Shown: positions 35,292 to 44,485 of the stretch, in pieces
Position numbering within the stretch: position 1 is the first letter of the stretch
Layout: each line of letters starts with the position of its first letter
Source: Trichocoleus sp. FACHB-40
GTDB taxonomy: Bacteria; Cyanobacteriota; Cyanobacteriia; Cyanobacteriales; FACHB-T130
Assembly: GCF_014695915.1 (NCBI RefSeq)
Contig: NZ_JACJPF010000084.1
Location: 1 to 64,000 of the forward strand
Length of the DNA: 64,000 nt
Reading direction: 5' to 3'
Notes under the pieces: model-generated
Databases searched by the model: none
What the model was told of the DNA's origin: nothing
The model's input: only the letters and a program-made list of their open reading frames with translations
Program-made: the position numbers and the translations under genes

Positions 35292-35708
35292 ATGTTTTGG
35301 TTAATAGTAGGGGCAATGCTTTGCTTGGTAGAACTGTTTGTACCAACGGCTTTTACCGCCTTTATGATGGGCATGAGTGCTTTTGTGGTGGCGCTGGTTA
35401 CTATGGTGCTACCACTGAAGGGGGCTTTCCAGGTGGCGCTTTGGCTGGTGCTTTCCACTGCTTTCGTCTACCTCAGCCATCGTTTGATGCCGAAGCGTCG
35501 GGTATCGTCTATTGAAAATGCGACCGAAGCTCAAACCGTTTCAGAGATTTTGCCAGGAGAGACGGGTAGGGTTCTATACGAAGGTAGTTCTTGGCGAGCA
35601 AGGTGTGGGGATGAGAAACTAGCGATCGCTCCCAATCAAAAAGTTTACATTGTGGGACGCGAAGGCACAACTCTGATTGTGCTGCCAGCAAATCTGTTGA
35701 AGTCATAG
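35292..35708 (+). CDS. NfeD-family membrane protein
   Basis: About 138 residues from ATG 35292: two or three membrane helices (FWLIVGAMLCLVELFVPTAF and further) and a C-terminal OB-like NfeD domain (GETGRVLYEGSSWRARCGDEKLAIAPNQKVYIVGREGTTLIVLP). NfeD proteins work with stomatin/SPFH proteins, and an SPFH gene starts about 50 bases downstream. The start is uncertain: the open frame extends to 35151 (GTG), and ATG 35253 is also possible. Confidence 0.82.
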   Translation: MFWLIVGAMLCLVELFVPTAFTAFMMGMSAFVVALVTMVLPLKGAFQVALWLVLSTAFVYLSHRLMPKRRVSSIENATEAQTVSEILPGETGRVLYEGSSWRARCGDEKLAIAPNQKVYIVGREGTTLIVLPANLLKS

Positions 35709-35755
35709 TCCTAATATTCTAATCGCTTGACGAGTTACAGCGAACGAGGTTTAAA

Positions 35756-36739
35756 ATGGAATCATTTTTTAGTTTATTGATAGCTTTAGTCCTGGGTGGT
35801 TCTGCCCTCTCTGGTGTCAAAATTGTGACCCAAGGAAACGAAGCTTTAGTGGAAACTTTGGGTAAATATAACGGCAAGAAACTCAAGCCCGGCCTAAATT
35901 TCGTTATTCCAGTTTATGAAAGGGTAGCTTATCAAGCAACCATTCGGGAAAGAGTTTTAGACATTCCTCCCCAGCAATGTATTACCCGCGACAACGTTTC
36001 TATCACTGCTGATGCTGTAGTTTACTGGCGAATTTTGGATTTAGAGAAAGCTTACTATAAAGTGGAAAATCTCCAGTCAGCAATGGTGAATTTAGTATTA
36101 ACTCAAATTCGCTCAGAAATGGGTAAATTAGAACTAGATGAAACCTTTACAGCCCGTACTCAAATTAATGAAATTTTGCTAAAAGAATTGGACGAATCTA
36201 CCGATCCTTGGGGAGTCAAAGTCACGCGGGTAGAACTGCGAGATATTGTTCCTTCTAAGGCGGTACAGGAATCGATGGAATTACAAATGTCGGCAGAACG
36301 TCGCAAACGGGCGGCAATTTTGACATCTGAAGGCGAACGAGAATCAGCAGTTAACTCTGCTAGAGGTAGGGCTGAGGCACAAGTTTTAGATGCCGAAGCT
36401 CGTCAAAAATCTGCCATTCTGGAGGCGGAGGGTCAACAAAAAACAATCATTCTCAAAGCTCAAGCCGAACGCCAACAGCAAGTTCTTAAAGCTCAGGCTA
36501 CAGCTGAGGCGATGCAAGTGATTTCAAAAATCCTCAAAACTGATGCCAATGCCCAAGAAGCTCTGCAATTCTTAGTAGCCCAAAATTATATCGAAATGGG
36601 GGTGACGATTGGCAAGAGTGACAGCAGCAAGGTTATGTTTATGGATCCCCGCAGCATTCCTGGTACTTTGGAGGGACTTCGCTCGATTGTAGGAGAATCT
36701 AATCAGCCGCAATTTTTAGATTTAGACGAAGACGCTTAA
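35756..36739 (+). CDS. SPFH/stomatin (band 7) family protein
   Basis: A 327-residue protein with an N-terminal membrane anchor (residues ~5-22), an SPFH domain ([68 protein letters not shown]) and a coiled-coil of Ala/Glu/Gln-rich repeats ([22 protein letters not shown]). SPFH proteins form membrane microdomain scaffolds. It follows the NfeD gene in an operon-like arrangement. It closely resembles the QmcA/YbbK type. Confidence 0.93.
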   Translation: MESFFSLLIALVLGGSALSGVKIVTQGNEALVETLGKYNGKKLKPGLNFVIPVYERVAYQATIRERVLDIPPQQCITRDNVSITADAVVYWRILDLEKAYYKVENLQSAMVNLVLTQIRSEMGKLELDETFTARTQINEILLKELDESTDPWGVKVTRVELRDIVPSKAVQESMELQMSAERRKRAAILTSEGERESAVNSARGRAEAQVLDAEARQKSAILEAEGQQKTIILKAQAERQQQVLKAQATAEAMQVISKILKTDANAQEALQFLVAQNYIEMGVTIGKSDSSKVMFMDPRSIPGTLEGLRSIVGESNQPQFLDLDEDA

Positions 36740-36789
36740 TTAGTTAATGGCTAATGGCGATGAACAATTAGCCATTAGCTATTCTTCAG

Positions 36790-37194
36790 TTAGCTGTTTT
36801 CACTAGCAACAGGAGCGATAGAGCAGCGATCGCATAGTCCAAAAAACTCCAGCGTGTGGTAAAAAATCTTAAAGGAGTGCGACTGTTGCAACTGCGTCTC
36901 CAGATTATGAACTGGGCATTCGTTGATGGGAATTGAGTCTCCACACTGCAAACAAGTCAGGTGATGCTTGTCTTGCTGGACACTGCTGTAGAGCGATTCG
37001 CCACTAGCCAACGTCCGCACCTGCACTACGCCTTCTAGTTTCAAAGCTTCCAAAGAGCGATAAACTGTTGCTAAACCCATACTCTGATCGCGATTGCGAA
37101 GTTCTACATAGATATCCTGAGCTGAGACAGCTCGGTTCATTGTCTTGAGCAGGTTCAGAATCCGATCCTGACTGCGGGTGCGTTGGGCTTTCAT
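36790..37194 (-). CDS. zur: Fur-family regulator, probably Zur
   Basis: A 134-residue Fur-family repressor. The winged helix includes MGLATVYRSLEALKLEG. The zinc-binding part has HHLTCLQCG and a second CDRC pair. The form is closest to the cyanobacterial FurB/Zur group, which controls zinc uptake, but the sensor-site residues could also fit PerR. It lies upstream of and divergent from purS. The assignment among Fur paralogues is by family similarity. Confidence 0.75.
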   Translation of the reverse strand: MKAQRTRSQDRILNLLKTMNRAVSAQDIYVELRNRDQSMGLATVYRSLEALKLEGVVQVRTLASGESLYSSVQQDKHHLTCLQCGDSIPINECPVHNLETQLQQSHSFKIFYHTLEFFGLCDRCSIAPVASENS

Positions 37195-37351
37195 GGTCTC
37201 ATCTGGTTTAGATATTCTTAATCTTTTCAGGTTTTAACGGATAACAGTCTCTATTTCCACGTTAGATCATCGAAGATCACCCATCTTGCACCCGTCCAGC
37301 TTTAAAATAGTACATCTGTGACATTGGAAGTGAAAAATTGGGGAATCGTCT

Positions 37352-37630
37352 GTGAATCTGAAATATCAGGCTAAAATTTACGTGACGCTCCGACCTTCAG
37401 TTCTCGATCCAGCTGGCACGGCGGTACAGTCGAGTTTGCAGCATTTGGGATATGAAAATGTCGAGCAGGTGCGAATCGGGAAGTACATTGAGCTGATGGT
37501 AACGGCATCTGAGGAGGATGAGGCGCGTCAGCAATTGGATCGGATGTGCGATCAGTTGTTGGCGAATCCGGTAATTGAAAATTATCGGTTTGAATTAATT
37601 GAGGTGGAAGCGCAGACAGGCGTGATTTAG
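37352..37630 (+). CDS. purS: Phosphoribosylformylglycinamidine synthase, PurS subunit
   Basis: A 92-residue PurS with TLRPSVLDPAGTAVQSSLQHLGY and VEQVRIGKYIEL. PurS links PurQ and PurL in the FGAM synthetase complex of purine synthesis. The start is GTG. It is 80 bases upstream of purQ, so an operon is likely. purL is not here. Confidence 0.93.
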   Translation: MNLKYQAKIYVTLRPSVLDPAGTAVQSSLQHLGYENVEQVRIGKYIELMVTASEEDEARQQLDRMCDQLLANPVIENYRFELIEVEAQTGVI

Positions 37631-37710
37631 GTTTTTCACCCCACCCCAACCCCTCCCCGTCAACGGGGAGGGGTTAAGAGGAAGGAGGGTTTTTGGGAGA
37701 AGGAAAAAAA

Positions 37711-38385
37711 ATGAAATTTGGGGTTGTGGTTTTTCCGGGTTCAAATTGCGATCGCGATGTCGCCTATGTGACTCGTGATTTGCTTTCTCAGCCGACGCGA
37801 ATGGTTTGGCATGAAGAAACTGATATTTCCGATTTAGATGTGGTGGTGATTCCGGGTGGTTTCAGCTACGGGGATTATCTGCGTTGCGGCGCGATCGCTC
37901 GTTTCTCCCCAGTAATGAAAGCAACAATCGAACACGCCTCACAGGGTAAGTTTGTTTTGGGTATTTGCAACGGTTTTCAGGTGCTAACTGAGGCGGGATT
38001 GTTACCTGGGGCTTTGGTACGAAATCGGGATTTGCATTTTATTTGCGATCGCTCTCCTGTCAAAGTCGAGCGCACTAATCTCTCTTGGACGCAAGAATAC
38101 AAATCTGGGCAAGTTATCACATTACCAATTGCCCACGGCGAAGGTCAATATTACGCCGATGCCGATACTCTGGCAAAGTTGGAAGATAACAATCAAGTCG
38201 TCTTCCGCTATGAAGGAGACAATCCCAACGGTTCTGTAAATAATATTGCAGGGATTTGCAATATTAAGGGAAATGTACTGGGAATGATGCCGCACCCAGA
38301 ACGCGCCTCAGACGCTATGCTGGGCGGCACTGATGGCATAAAACTGTTTCAAGGATTGTTAGCAGCAGTTGGTGCAGTGGCGTAG
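37711..38385 (+). CDS. purQ: Phosphoribosylformylglycinamidine synthase, PurQ (glutaminase) subunit
   Basis: A 224-residue class-I glutamine amidotransferase subunit. [14 protein letters not shown] is at the start, nucleophile Cys in GICNGFQVL, and the His/Glu pair in MMPHPERA near the C-terminus. It supplies ammonia to PurL. ATG 37711 has GGAGAAGGA upstream; the open frame to 37693 is not used. It overlaps the convergent membrane protein gene at its 3' end by 37 bases. Confidence 0.95.
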   Translation: MKFGVVVFPGSNCDRDVAYVTRDLLSQPTRMVWHEETDISDLDVVVIPGGFSYGDYLRCGAIARFSPVMKATIEHASQGKFVLGICNGFQVLTEAGLLPGALVRNRDLHFICDRSPVKVERTNLSWTQEYKSGQVITLPIAHGEGQYYADADTLAKLEDNNQVVFRYEGDNPNGSVNNIAGICNIKGNVLGMMPHPERASDAMLGGTDGIKLFQGLLAAVGAVA

Positions 38386-38705
38386 TTGCGGCTTGAGCGA
38401 GTGGTGTGGTGATTGTAGGCGATCGCTGCTAGGCTGGCGACAAGACAAGTGCTTCCCAGCCACAGCAGGATGTAGGTAGGAGCCATCACCACGCCTATCT
38501 GGAACCAAGTCCAGACGTGGAACACCATCACTAAAGCAAAGAAAATTGCCGCGATCGCACTCCGCCATACTTGAACTTGCGGACGACGGCGTGCAGCGGC
38601 AACCACTGTCAGCGTGGTAGCAACCAAGTTGGCTGGAACCAGAAACGCACAAATGGCGATACAGTGGGTGCGCGAGAATTCGGATAAGGTATTTAAGTCG
38701 AGCAT
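38349..38705 (-). CDS. Small membrane protein, unknown function
   Basis: A 118-residue protein with three or four hydrophobic segments ([63 protein letters not shown]). No family is recognised. It overlaps the 3' end of purQ by 37 bases in a convergent arrangement, which is unusual but occurs with small genes. Composition favours a real membrane protein. Confidence 0.6.
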   Translation of the reverse strand: MLDLNTLSEFSRTHCIAICAFLVPANLVATTLTVVAAARRRPQVQVWRSAIAAIFFALVMVFHVWTWFQIGVVMAPTYILLWLGSTCLVASLAAIAYNHHTTRSSRNYATAPTAANNP

Positions 38706-38842
38706 TAGTTCATTGTATCGAATTGCAAAATTTTACAAGACTTTTCTTTTTAGAGAATCACACTCTCTGCTGTTGATAACATTTATTCACATAGACAGGT
38801 GATCGCTTTCTTAAAAAAGAGTATTAGCACGTCTAAATAAAA

Positions 38843-39430
38843 CTACATAATTTGTTTTAAATCTAATACAAACCCAGGTAAAACATCTTCCCCTGATAAA
38901 GTTGCCGGATTTTCTAGAATTTCCACATCCTGACCTTGACGATAGATTTCCACTCGCTGGTTTTTTCGGTCTATCAACCAACCCAATCTAGCGCCATTTT
39001 CCATGTATTCTTGCATTTTCTCTTGCAATTCTTTTAGAGAATCACTCTTCGATCGCAACTCAATCACAAAATCGGGACAGATGGGAGCAAATCCCTGTTG
39101 TTCTTCGGCGGTTAAAGCGTCCCAGCGATCGCGACGAATCCAAGACGCATCGGGGGAACGATTTGCGCCATTAGGTAGTTTGAAGCCACTTGAAGAGTCA
39201 AAGCCTTTGCCTAGATTAGTCCGTTTGTTCCAGATTCCTAACTCTACGGCAATATCAAAGTTATGGTTGCCAGTTTCGCTACCTGTAGGTGGCATAATAA
39301 TTAATTCTCCCGCGGCTGTGCGCTCAAATCTATAATCGCGGTTGTTCTGACACAGCTTCCAAAACTGCTCATCAGTCAAATCGATTTTTAATTCGAGAGT
39401 TGAAGGCAATGCGATCGCAGCCGTTTGCAT
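38843..39430 (-). CDS. Uma2-family endonuclease
   Basis: A 195-residue protein of the Uma2 (DUF820) PD-(D/E)xK family, greatly expanded in cyanobacteria. It has YRFERTAAGELIIMPPTG, PDASWIRRDRW, CPDFVIELRSKSDSL and GWLIDRKNQRVEIYR. The Asp-Glu catalytic set D-A-S-W and D-F-V-I-E-L-R is present. The function of individual members is unknown. ATG 39430 (MQTAAIALP) is preferred over 39463. Confidence 0.9.
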   Translation of the reverse strand: MQTAAIALPSTLELKIDLTDEQFWKLCQNNRDYRFERTAAGELIIMPPTGSETGNHNFDIAVELGIWNKRTNLGKGFDSSSGFKLPNGANRSPDASWIRRDRWDALTAEEQQGFAPICPDFVIELRSKSDSLKELQEKMQEYMENGARLGWLIDRKNQRVEIYRQGQDVEILENPATLSGEDVLPGFVLDLKQIM

Positions 39431-39680
39431 AAACTTATCCGAACATCTTCCTCTGGTATACACTTTCTAGTCTAGTTGTGAGCTATAACCTGACGCATCA
39501 TCTGGTTTTGATAGCACTTAATAGTTTTCTTTATTTCCATCTACAGACTGACAAAAAGGTTCCATCTTTAGGAAGGTAGGAATAAAATTTATAAATTCTA
39601 TTATTAATAAATGTAAATATCAGAACCAAATAAACGTTATCTGCGGATTGTAAGAGTAACAAAGGAATAGACCCATTATT

Positions 39681-40763
39681 ATGAATTCGCTTACTAACTC
39701 TGAGGCGAAAATTACGCCAACAGCTCAATTAAAATCCACAAATTACGATCGAGCCGAGCAGCAATTTATAAATCTGCTCGAAATGGAAGATTTAGACAAG
39801 AAAATACAAGCACAACCAGCGATCTCTACTGAATTTGAAACGGCAATGGCAGCGGCGCTGAAAAGTGCATACGAAGACGCACTGGGAGATGATGCCGCAC
39901 ACCGCTTTTTACAGCGTATACTTTATCGCATTAATCGCCTCAAACTGTTTTGGTACGACGATCTGCGACACTACACTAATGAGCGGTCTATCTACTTGCA
40001 ATTAGTGCGCGACCAAATTGAGGAAGCTTGGCAAAACTGGGAAATAGCCCAAATTGACGTAGCTGCACTGCAAAAACTTGATCCCAAGCAAGCGCTAATT
40101 GATCGTGTAGCTGCCGATCTCGATCCATCTTTGTCAGATGATAGTCGCTATCTGCGGGAACAGATGAGTGAGGCAGGTTATCGTCACCTGCTGGCAATTG
40201 GTTCCTTTGATGGCTTAGTTGAAGGCAGCCGTTTGTCTCGTATCCTGGGTGGTGCGGCAAATGAGGTGCAGTGTACGCTCACCAAAGTGCTGCTAGAAGA
40301 GTACGGTAACGGTCGTTATACTCGCAAGCATTCTACATTTTTTGCCCAGATGCTTAACGAGTTTGGGATGAACACCGAGCCAGAGGCATACTTTGATTTA
40401 GTACCTTGGGAAGTGCTGGCTTGCGATAATCATAACTTCCTCGTGACGGAGCGCAAAATCTACTTCTTGCGCTACTGCGGTGGACTGACCTATTTTGAAG
40501 TGGCTGGCCCTTCATGGTACAGAAACTATTTAGCCGCAGCGCAACGGTTGCAACTATCAGCCGCGGCGATGGGTTATTGGGAACTGCACATTAAGGAAGA
40601 CGAACGCCACGGACAGTGGATGTTAGATGATGTAGCGTTGCCTCTAGCGGAGCAATACCCAGGTGAAGCGTGGCAGCTGGTGCTAGGGTATGACCAAGAA
40701 AAGCTGATGGGCGATCGCGCAGGTTCCGCCGTCGTGCGATCTGTCCGCGAAGCCGAAAGGTAA
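39681..40763 (+). CDS. Haem-oxygenase-like diiron protein (iron-containing redox enzyme family)
   Basis: A 360-residue protein of the HDO-type helical bundle. Probable metal ligands are in LLEEYGNGRYTRKHSTFF (Glu and His) and YWELHIKEDERHGQWMLDD (Glu, Asp/His). Family members include oxidative decarboxylases and N-oxygenases such as UndA and BesC, but the substrate here is unknown. No membrane segment is present. The ATG start and the family length agree. Confidence 0.82.
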   Translation: MNSLTNSEAKITPTAQLKSTNYDRAEQQFINLLEMEDLDKKIQAQPAISTEFETAMAAALKSAYEDALGDDAAHRFLQRILYRINRLKLFWYDDLRHYTNERSIYLQLVRDQIEEAWQNWEIAQIDVAALQKLDPKQALIDRVAADLDPSLSDDSRYLREQMSEAGYRHLLAIGSFDGLVEGSRLSRILGGAANEVQCTLTKVLLEEYGNGRYTRKHSTFFAQMLNEFGMNTEPEAYFDLVPWEVLACDNHNFLVTERKIYFLRYCGGLTYFEVAGPSWYRNYLAAAQRLQLSAAAMGYWELHIKEDERHGQWMLDDVALPLAEQYPGEAWQLVLGYDQEKLMGDRAGSAVVRSVREAER

Positions 40764-40792
40764 TTGGATTTCTAATTTTCTCTCCTTGTGTA

Positions 40793-40815
40793 GGGGGTAC
40801 TTTCAAAGTATCCCC
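40793..40815 (+). terminator. Hairpin after the diiron-protein gene
   Basis: GGGGGTACTTT and AAAGTATCCCC pair with one G-T wobble, about 30 bases after the stop codon. No strong T-run follows. Confidence 0.4.
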
Positions 40816-41218
40816 AATGAAATAACCCCAGCAAATTAAGCTTGCCGCGCTACTACGATTTTTCAAGGGTTTTAGGAGTTTTGTCAGTCAATCAGGCTGC
40901 CTACAGTAATTACTGTATTCAAAAGCACAGCTTAGCTTAATATTAGGTCAATTCTTTAAGTAGAACTATGTCTATCTTCCGGTAGGAGTTGTAGCAAAAA
41001 ATAGCAGTTAATCTGCTTTACATACGATAAGTTTTGAGAAAAATAGCAAATACCTCTGGCAATTCCAACCCTAACCAAAACAAGAATTTTCCTGAATCGG
41101 TGCTGCGCGATCGCAAAACCTATGACTGTTTTCAATTCAACCGCCAATTAAGTTGCCGAGACCTTGTTGGCAACATCCAAAACCACAGCTGTCTAGAAAA
41201 TTAAGAGAAAACATTACT
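40816..41218. other. Gene-free region
   Basis: About 400 AT-rich bases without a convincing gene between the diiron-protein terminator and the WGxxGxxG-tailed protein. It contains one HIP1 site. Promoter elements were not identifiable. Confidence 0.4.
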
Positions 41219-42040
41219 ATGAAGCCTTCTCATTTGTCCAGAATCTTGTTTGCTGGTACTTTTGCCCTCACTGTAGCCACTTTACCCTTAGCTTTGCCTA
41301 CTTCTGCCCAGACTGGCGGTGGTGCGGGTGGTTCGGGTTCCGGGACTGGTGGTGCAAGTAGCACTACTGGAACTACTGGAACAACAGGGACTGGTGGTGC
41401 AAGTAGCACTACTGGAACTACTGGAACAACAGGGACTGGTGGTGCAGGTAGCACTACTGGAACAACAGGGACTACTGGAACAACAGGGACTGGTGGTGCA
41501 GGTAGCACTACTGGAATAACAGGTGCAGATAGCACGACTGGAACGACAGGGACAACTGGGACTGGTGGTGCAGGTAGCACTACTGGAACTACTGGAACAA
41601 CAGGAACGACAGGAACGACTGGTGCAGGTAGCACTACAGGAACAACAGGTGCAGATAGCACTACTGGAACAACAGGAACGACAGGAACAACAGGTGCAGA
41701 TAGCACTACTGGAACAACAGGAACGACAGGAACAACAGGAACGACAGGAACGACAGGTGCAGGTGGTTCAACTTCTGGGACAACCACGGCTCCTTACGGT
41801 GCTACGACAACTCCTGGTGGTACGACTGGGACAACCACGGCTCCTGATGCCACGACTGGGACAACCACGACTCCTGATGCCACGACGACAACTCCCAGTG
41901 ATACGACTGGGACAACCCCTTACTCTGGAGTTCGTTCTGAAACACGCGATAGCAATTCCTGGGGCTGGCTAGGTTTGCTCGGTTTAATCGGTTTAGCCAA
42001 CTTGTTCCGCAAGTCCCCAGAACCTGTGCGTCAACGCTAA
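41219..42040 (+). CDS. Secreted repeat protein with WGxxGxxG C-terminal sorting motif
   Basis: A 273-residue protein. It has a signal peptide ([25 protein letters not shown]), a long low-complexity middle of (T-T-G)n, [11 protein letters not shown] and TTTAPGTT-like repeats, and a C-terminal [12 protein letters not shown] segment followed by [11 protein letters not shown]. That end fits the WGxxGxxG-CTERM type (Trp-Gly motif, hydrophobic helix, basic tail) used for envelope sorting. ATG 41219 is chosen because it opens on the signal peptide; the frame is open to 41153. Function is unknown. Confidence 0.85.
   Translation: MKPSHLSRILFAGTFALTVATLPLALPTSAQTGGGAGGSGSGTGGASSTTGTTGTTGTGGASSTTGTTGTTGTGGAGSTTGTTGTTGTTGTGGAGSTTGITGADSTTGTTGTTGTGGAGSTTGTTGTTGTTGTTGAGSTTGTTGADSTTGTTGTTGTTGADSTTGTTGTTGTTGTTGTTGAGGSTSGTTTAPYGATTTPGGTTGTTTAPDATTGTTTTPDATTTTPSDTTGTTPYSGVRSETRDSNSWGWLGLLGLIGLANLFRKSPEPVRQR
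41355..41770 (+). repeat. ACTACTGGAACAACAGG tandem repeats
   Basis: Units built on ACTGGAACTACTGGAACAAC, each encoding TTG or STTG segments, recur irregularly about 15-20 times. Interspersed GGTGGTGCAGGTAGCACTAC units (GGAGST) recur at 45 to 63-base distances. The array is expected to vary in length. Confidence 0.8.
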
Positions 42041-42150
42041 TCCAAACTGCTGCGAGTGCGGATGGCAGTAAAGTTATGGTGGCGAATTCTGGCTGTTGAT
42101 ATTAAAACGCTTAAGTTCAACAGCCTTGACAACGTCTAAGATAGACAATT

Positions 42151-42183
42151 CCCAGAACACACCTCTTAAAAGTGTGTTCTGGG
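42151..42183 (+). terminator. Strong hairpin downstream of the WGxxGxxG-tailed gene
   Basis: CCCAGAACACAC pairs with GTGTGTTCTGGG around a 9-base loop, and the flanks AATT extend the pairing on both sides. It starts about 110 bases after the stop codon. Confidence 0.55.
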
Positions 42184-42277
42184 GAATTGCTGTGATCGCA
42201 AGTTTGTTTTAGTATTCAAAGCAATAAAGCTTATTTTTCAGTAAAATATCTTAAATTTAAGAGTAATGAATATATAT

Positions 42278-42314
42278 CGAGATCCCCGACTTCTTTGAGA
42301 AGTCGGGGATCTCG
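42278..42314. repeat. Perfect 17-bp hairpin repeat (GATCCCCGACTTCT type)
   Basis: CGAGATCCCCGACTTCT and its exact complement are separated by three bases (TTG). A widespread cyanobacterial interspersed palindrome of this kind is known, so it is probably a mobile palindromic element remnant. Confidence 0.75.
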
Positions 42315-43003
42315 CATTCACGAATCGTTTAGGGCTGCTATAGCCTAATATTTTTTAGATGGGTGTAAGAAAAAAACCTGGGAGTTTCTGGGTGGAAGCC
42401 AAAGGCAGTGTTAAGGATTTTTAGAATAGCGAGAAGCTGCGTAATCGTGACATACGCGATCGCGTAAACCTCTACTACAACCCGGAACGCTTCCCACACT
42501 AGGAGCGAGCCTAGCAAAGTGTATTTGCGCCATTTTGCGTAAGCTCTCTTCCCAGTTGTTACTGAAGGAGCTTCTATGCTGTAGACTTTACGCTTACCGC
42601 ATAGCCGACCTTATCGCATTAGTTTGTACCTTATGGCTCATGAGTCTAGCGGAGACTTAGGAGTTAATGCCTTATTTTCCAAACCCTTGTAGAAGCTCCC
42701 AGGAGCGTTAACCACAGGTTCTGATCTGTTGTCCTTAATAAAAAAGATAACTGCTATTGTTTTCACCACCGTCTACCTGAAGAATTGCTTCAACGTTAAG
42801 AGTGCGTGTAATCATTTATACACAAAAGCCTCTAACTGAAATCCAGCCACAAGTTAAAACTGCGCTACAAAATATTGGGTTTATGAAGTTTCATTTCAAC
42901 GCCAAACCTAGTGGCTTGAAGGGGTAGAAGTATTTATTAATGGTTGTTACAACTGGAGTCTAGACAAATACCAAGCCGCTATATGAATGTTTAAAATCAA
43001 AAT

Positions 43004-43807
43004 ATGATGACAAAGCGTTATAACAACCAACAAATCCAATCGTTCGCCCAATCAGTTCTGAACGATGGCTATTGCGTGTTGCCCAATTACTTCTCTCCAG
43101 CAACACTCAATTCCTGGCGTGAGGCTTTCGCGCCAATGCTCTCGGATCACATCGCCCGCGAAGGTAAGCTGCGTAATCGCGGCACATCCCGCTACTATGT
43201 CACCCTTCCCTTCACAGCTCCCTTTGCTGACCCCAGTATCTACGAAGATGACGATATTTTGGCAATTGTTGAGCTATTGGTAGGCAAAGATGCAGTCATG
43301 TGTCAGCTGGCGACGGACACGCCCTTACTGGGATCTGAATATCAAGATGTGCATAGAGATGCGCCGCCACTTTTCCCGGAAACTGGTGAAGAAACACCAC
43401 CTTTCCAGCTTGCAGTCAACTTTCCACTCGTAGATATAACCCTGGAAAACGGCCCAATGGAGATTGTGCGCGGTACGCACATGATCTCAAAGGAGGAAGG
43501 ACTGCGCCGCATAGAGTCGGGTGAAATAAAGTTGGAACCCATCACGATGCGGCTGGGTGATGTGATGATCCGCGATGTGCGGGGTCTACACCGGGGTACT
43601 CCTAACTATACGGAAACACCACGCCCGATGGTGGTAATTGGCTATAGTCGTCGCTGGCTATATCGTCCGGAGGTGTGTATTCATGTCCCGCGTGCTACTT
43701 ACGATACCCTCTCGGAACGCGCCCGCCATTTGTTACGTTTTAATCCGATTGTCGAATCCGTCGATGAAAAACCTAAAACTGAGGTTTATCAGTCTTACGC
43801 TTACTAA
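43004..43807 (+). CDS. Phytanoyl-CoA dioxygenase (PhyH) family protein
   Basis: A 267-residue Fe(II)/2-oxoglutarate dioxygenase. The metal facial triad fits H-x-D in DVHRDAPP and the later His in VRGLHRGTPN, with an Arg (PRPMVVIGYSRR) for 2-oxoglutarate. Additional segments LAVNFPLVDITLENGPMEIVRGTH match PhyH family members. The substrate is unknown. The start ATGATG allows two adjacent starts. It is flanked by long non-coding regions and so seems to be a single-gene unit. Confidence 0.9.
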   Translation: MMTKRYNNQQIQSFAQSVLNDGYCVLPNYFSPATLNSWREAFAPMLSDHIAREGKLRNRGTSRYYVTLPFTAPFADPSIYEDDDILAIVELLVGKDAVMCQLATDTPLLGSEYQDVHRDAPPLFPETGEETPPFQLAVNFPLVDITLENGPMEIVRGTHMISKEEGLRRIESGEIKLEPITMRLGDVMIRDVRGLHRGTPNYTETPRPMVVIGYSRRWLYRPEVCIHVPRATYDTLSERARHLLRFNPIVESVDEKPKTEVYQSYAY

Positions 43808-43837
43808 AAATATCTAATTGGATTAAAACCGACACCT

Positions 43838-43897
43838 AAATTACCCTGTTTGCCCAGCTGCATTTTGTTGAATATTTGCAGATGAGACAGGGTAATT
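43838..43897 (+). terminator. Inverted repeat after PhyH gene
   Basis: AAATTACCCTGT and ACAGGGTAATT flank about 37 bases, starting ~30 bases after the PhyH stop codon. The inner part also has GCTGC/GCAG pairing. A TTTT follows shortly after, which fits a terminator. Confidence 0.5.
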
Positions 43898-44485
43898 GGT
43901 TTTAGGAGAATTTTTCTGATGTTTGGGATGGCGATCGCATTCCATCCCAAAGTTTCTTTTTTAGCCTTAGCGGGACTTAAACAATTTCTAAGCGGCTAAG
44001 GGGGAGCAAGCCTTATCCCAGCAGTATTGCCTCCAAGCCCCTAAAGCGCTTCACCAAAGGCTTTTGTATAGATATTTACAGATAAAATTAAATCTGGATC
44101 GTGCCTTTAGGCGGACGAATAGATAAAACAACAGCGCTAATCTGTAGTAAATTGCTTTCAGATAATGCTTGAGCAGCGCTAAGAGGGCATTAAGAATACT
44201 TAATAGATATAGAACTAAAAACTAGGCAAATTGTTTTACAAAAGCTTTGTAGCCGCAACTGTAGTGCTATGGTGAATTGTTTAGCGTAGATACAAAAAGC
44301 CGATGATCCTATCTACAGAGGTTGGTTCTGGCTCGTCCACCTAATCTTTAAATCTACGGTTTTCTGTCACCATTACTGAAGAAAAGAGCGGAGGGATAGC
44401 AACCAGTGCTTATATGTTTGTTATAAAAATCCGCACCTAGACCTAGATAAACATATTGATAAACAAAGATGGAGCCAGAAATGAT
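43898..44485. other. Gene-free region upstream of PAS protein
   Basis: About 590 bases with no convincing gene. It has one HIP1 site and AT-rich stretches. It should contain the promoter of the PAS-domain gene, but no motif was identified. Confidence 0.4.

Larger units (their letters stand above)
42041..43003. other. Long gene-free region
   Basis: About 960 bases with no ORF of protein-like composition on either strand. It contains the two hairpins listed above and several blocks that resemble fragments of degraded repeats (near 42360-42720). No RNA gene was recognised. Confidence 0.5.

Noticed and set aside
41230-41787. 185-residue minus-strand ORF rich in VPVVPVV
   Set aside because: It is the complement of the TTG repeat array of the WGxxGxxG-tailed gene. 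Low-complexity shadows of this type are expected.
41319-41972. Two LLEQQERQ-rich plus-strand ORFs
   Set aside because: Alternate-frame shadows of the same repeat array, without signal peptide or known domain.
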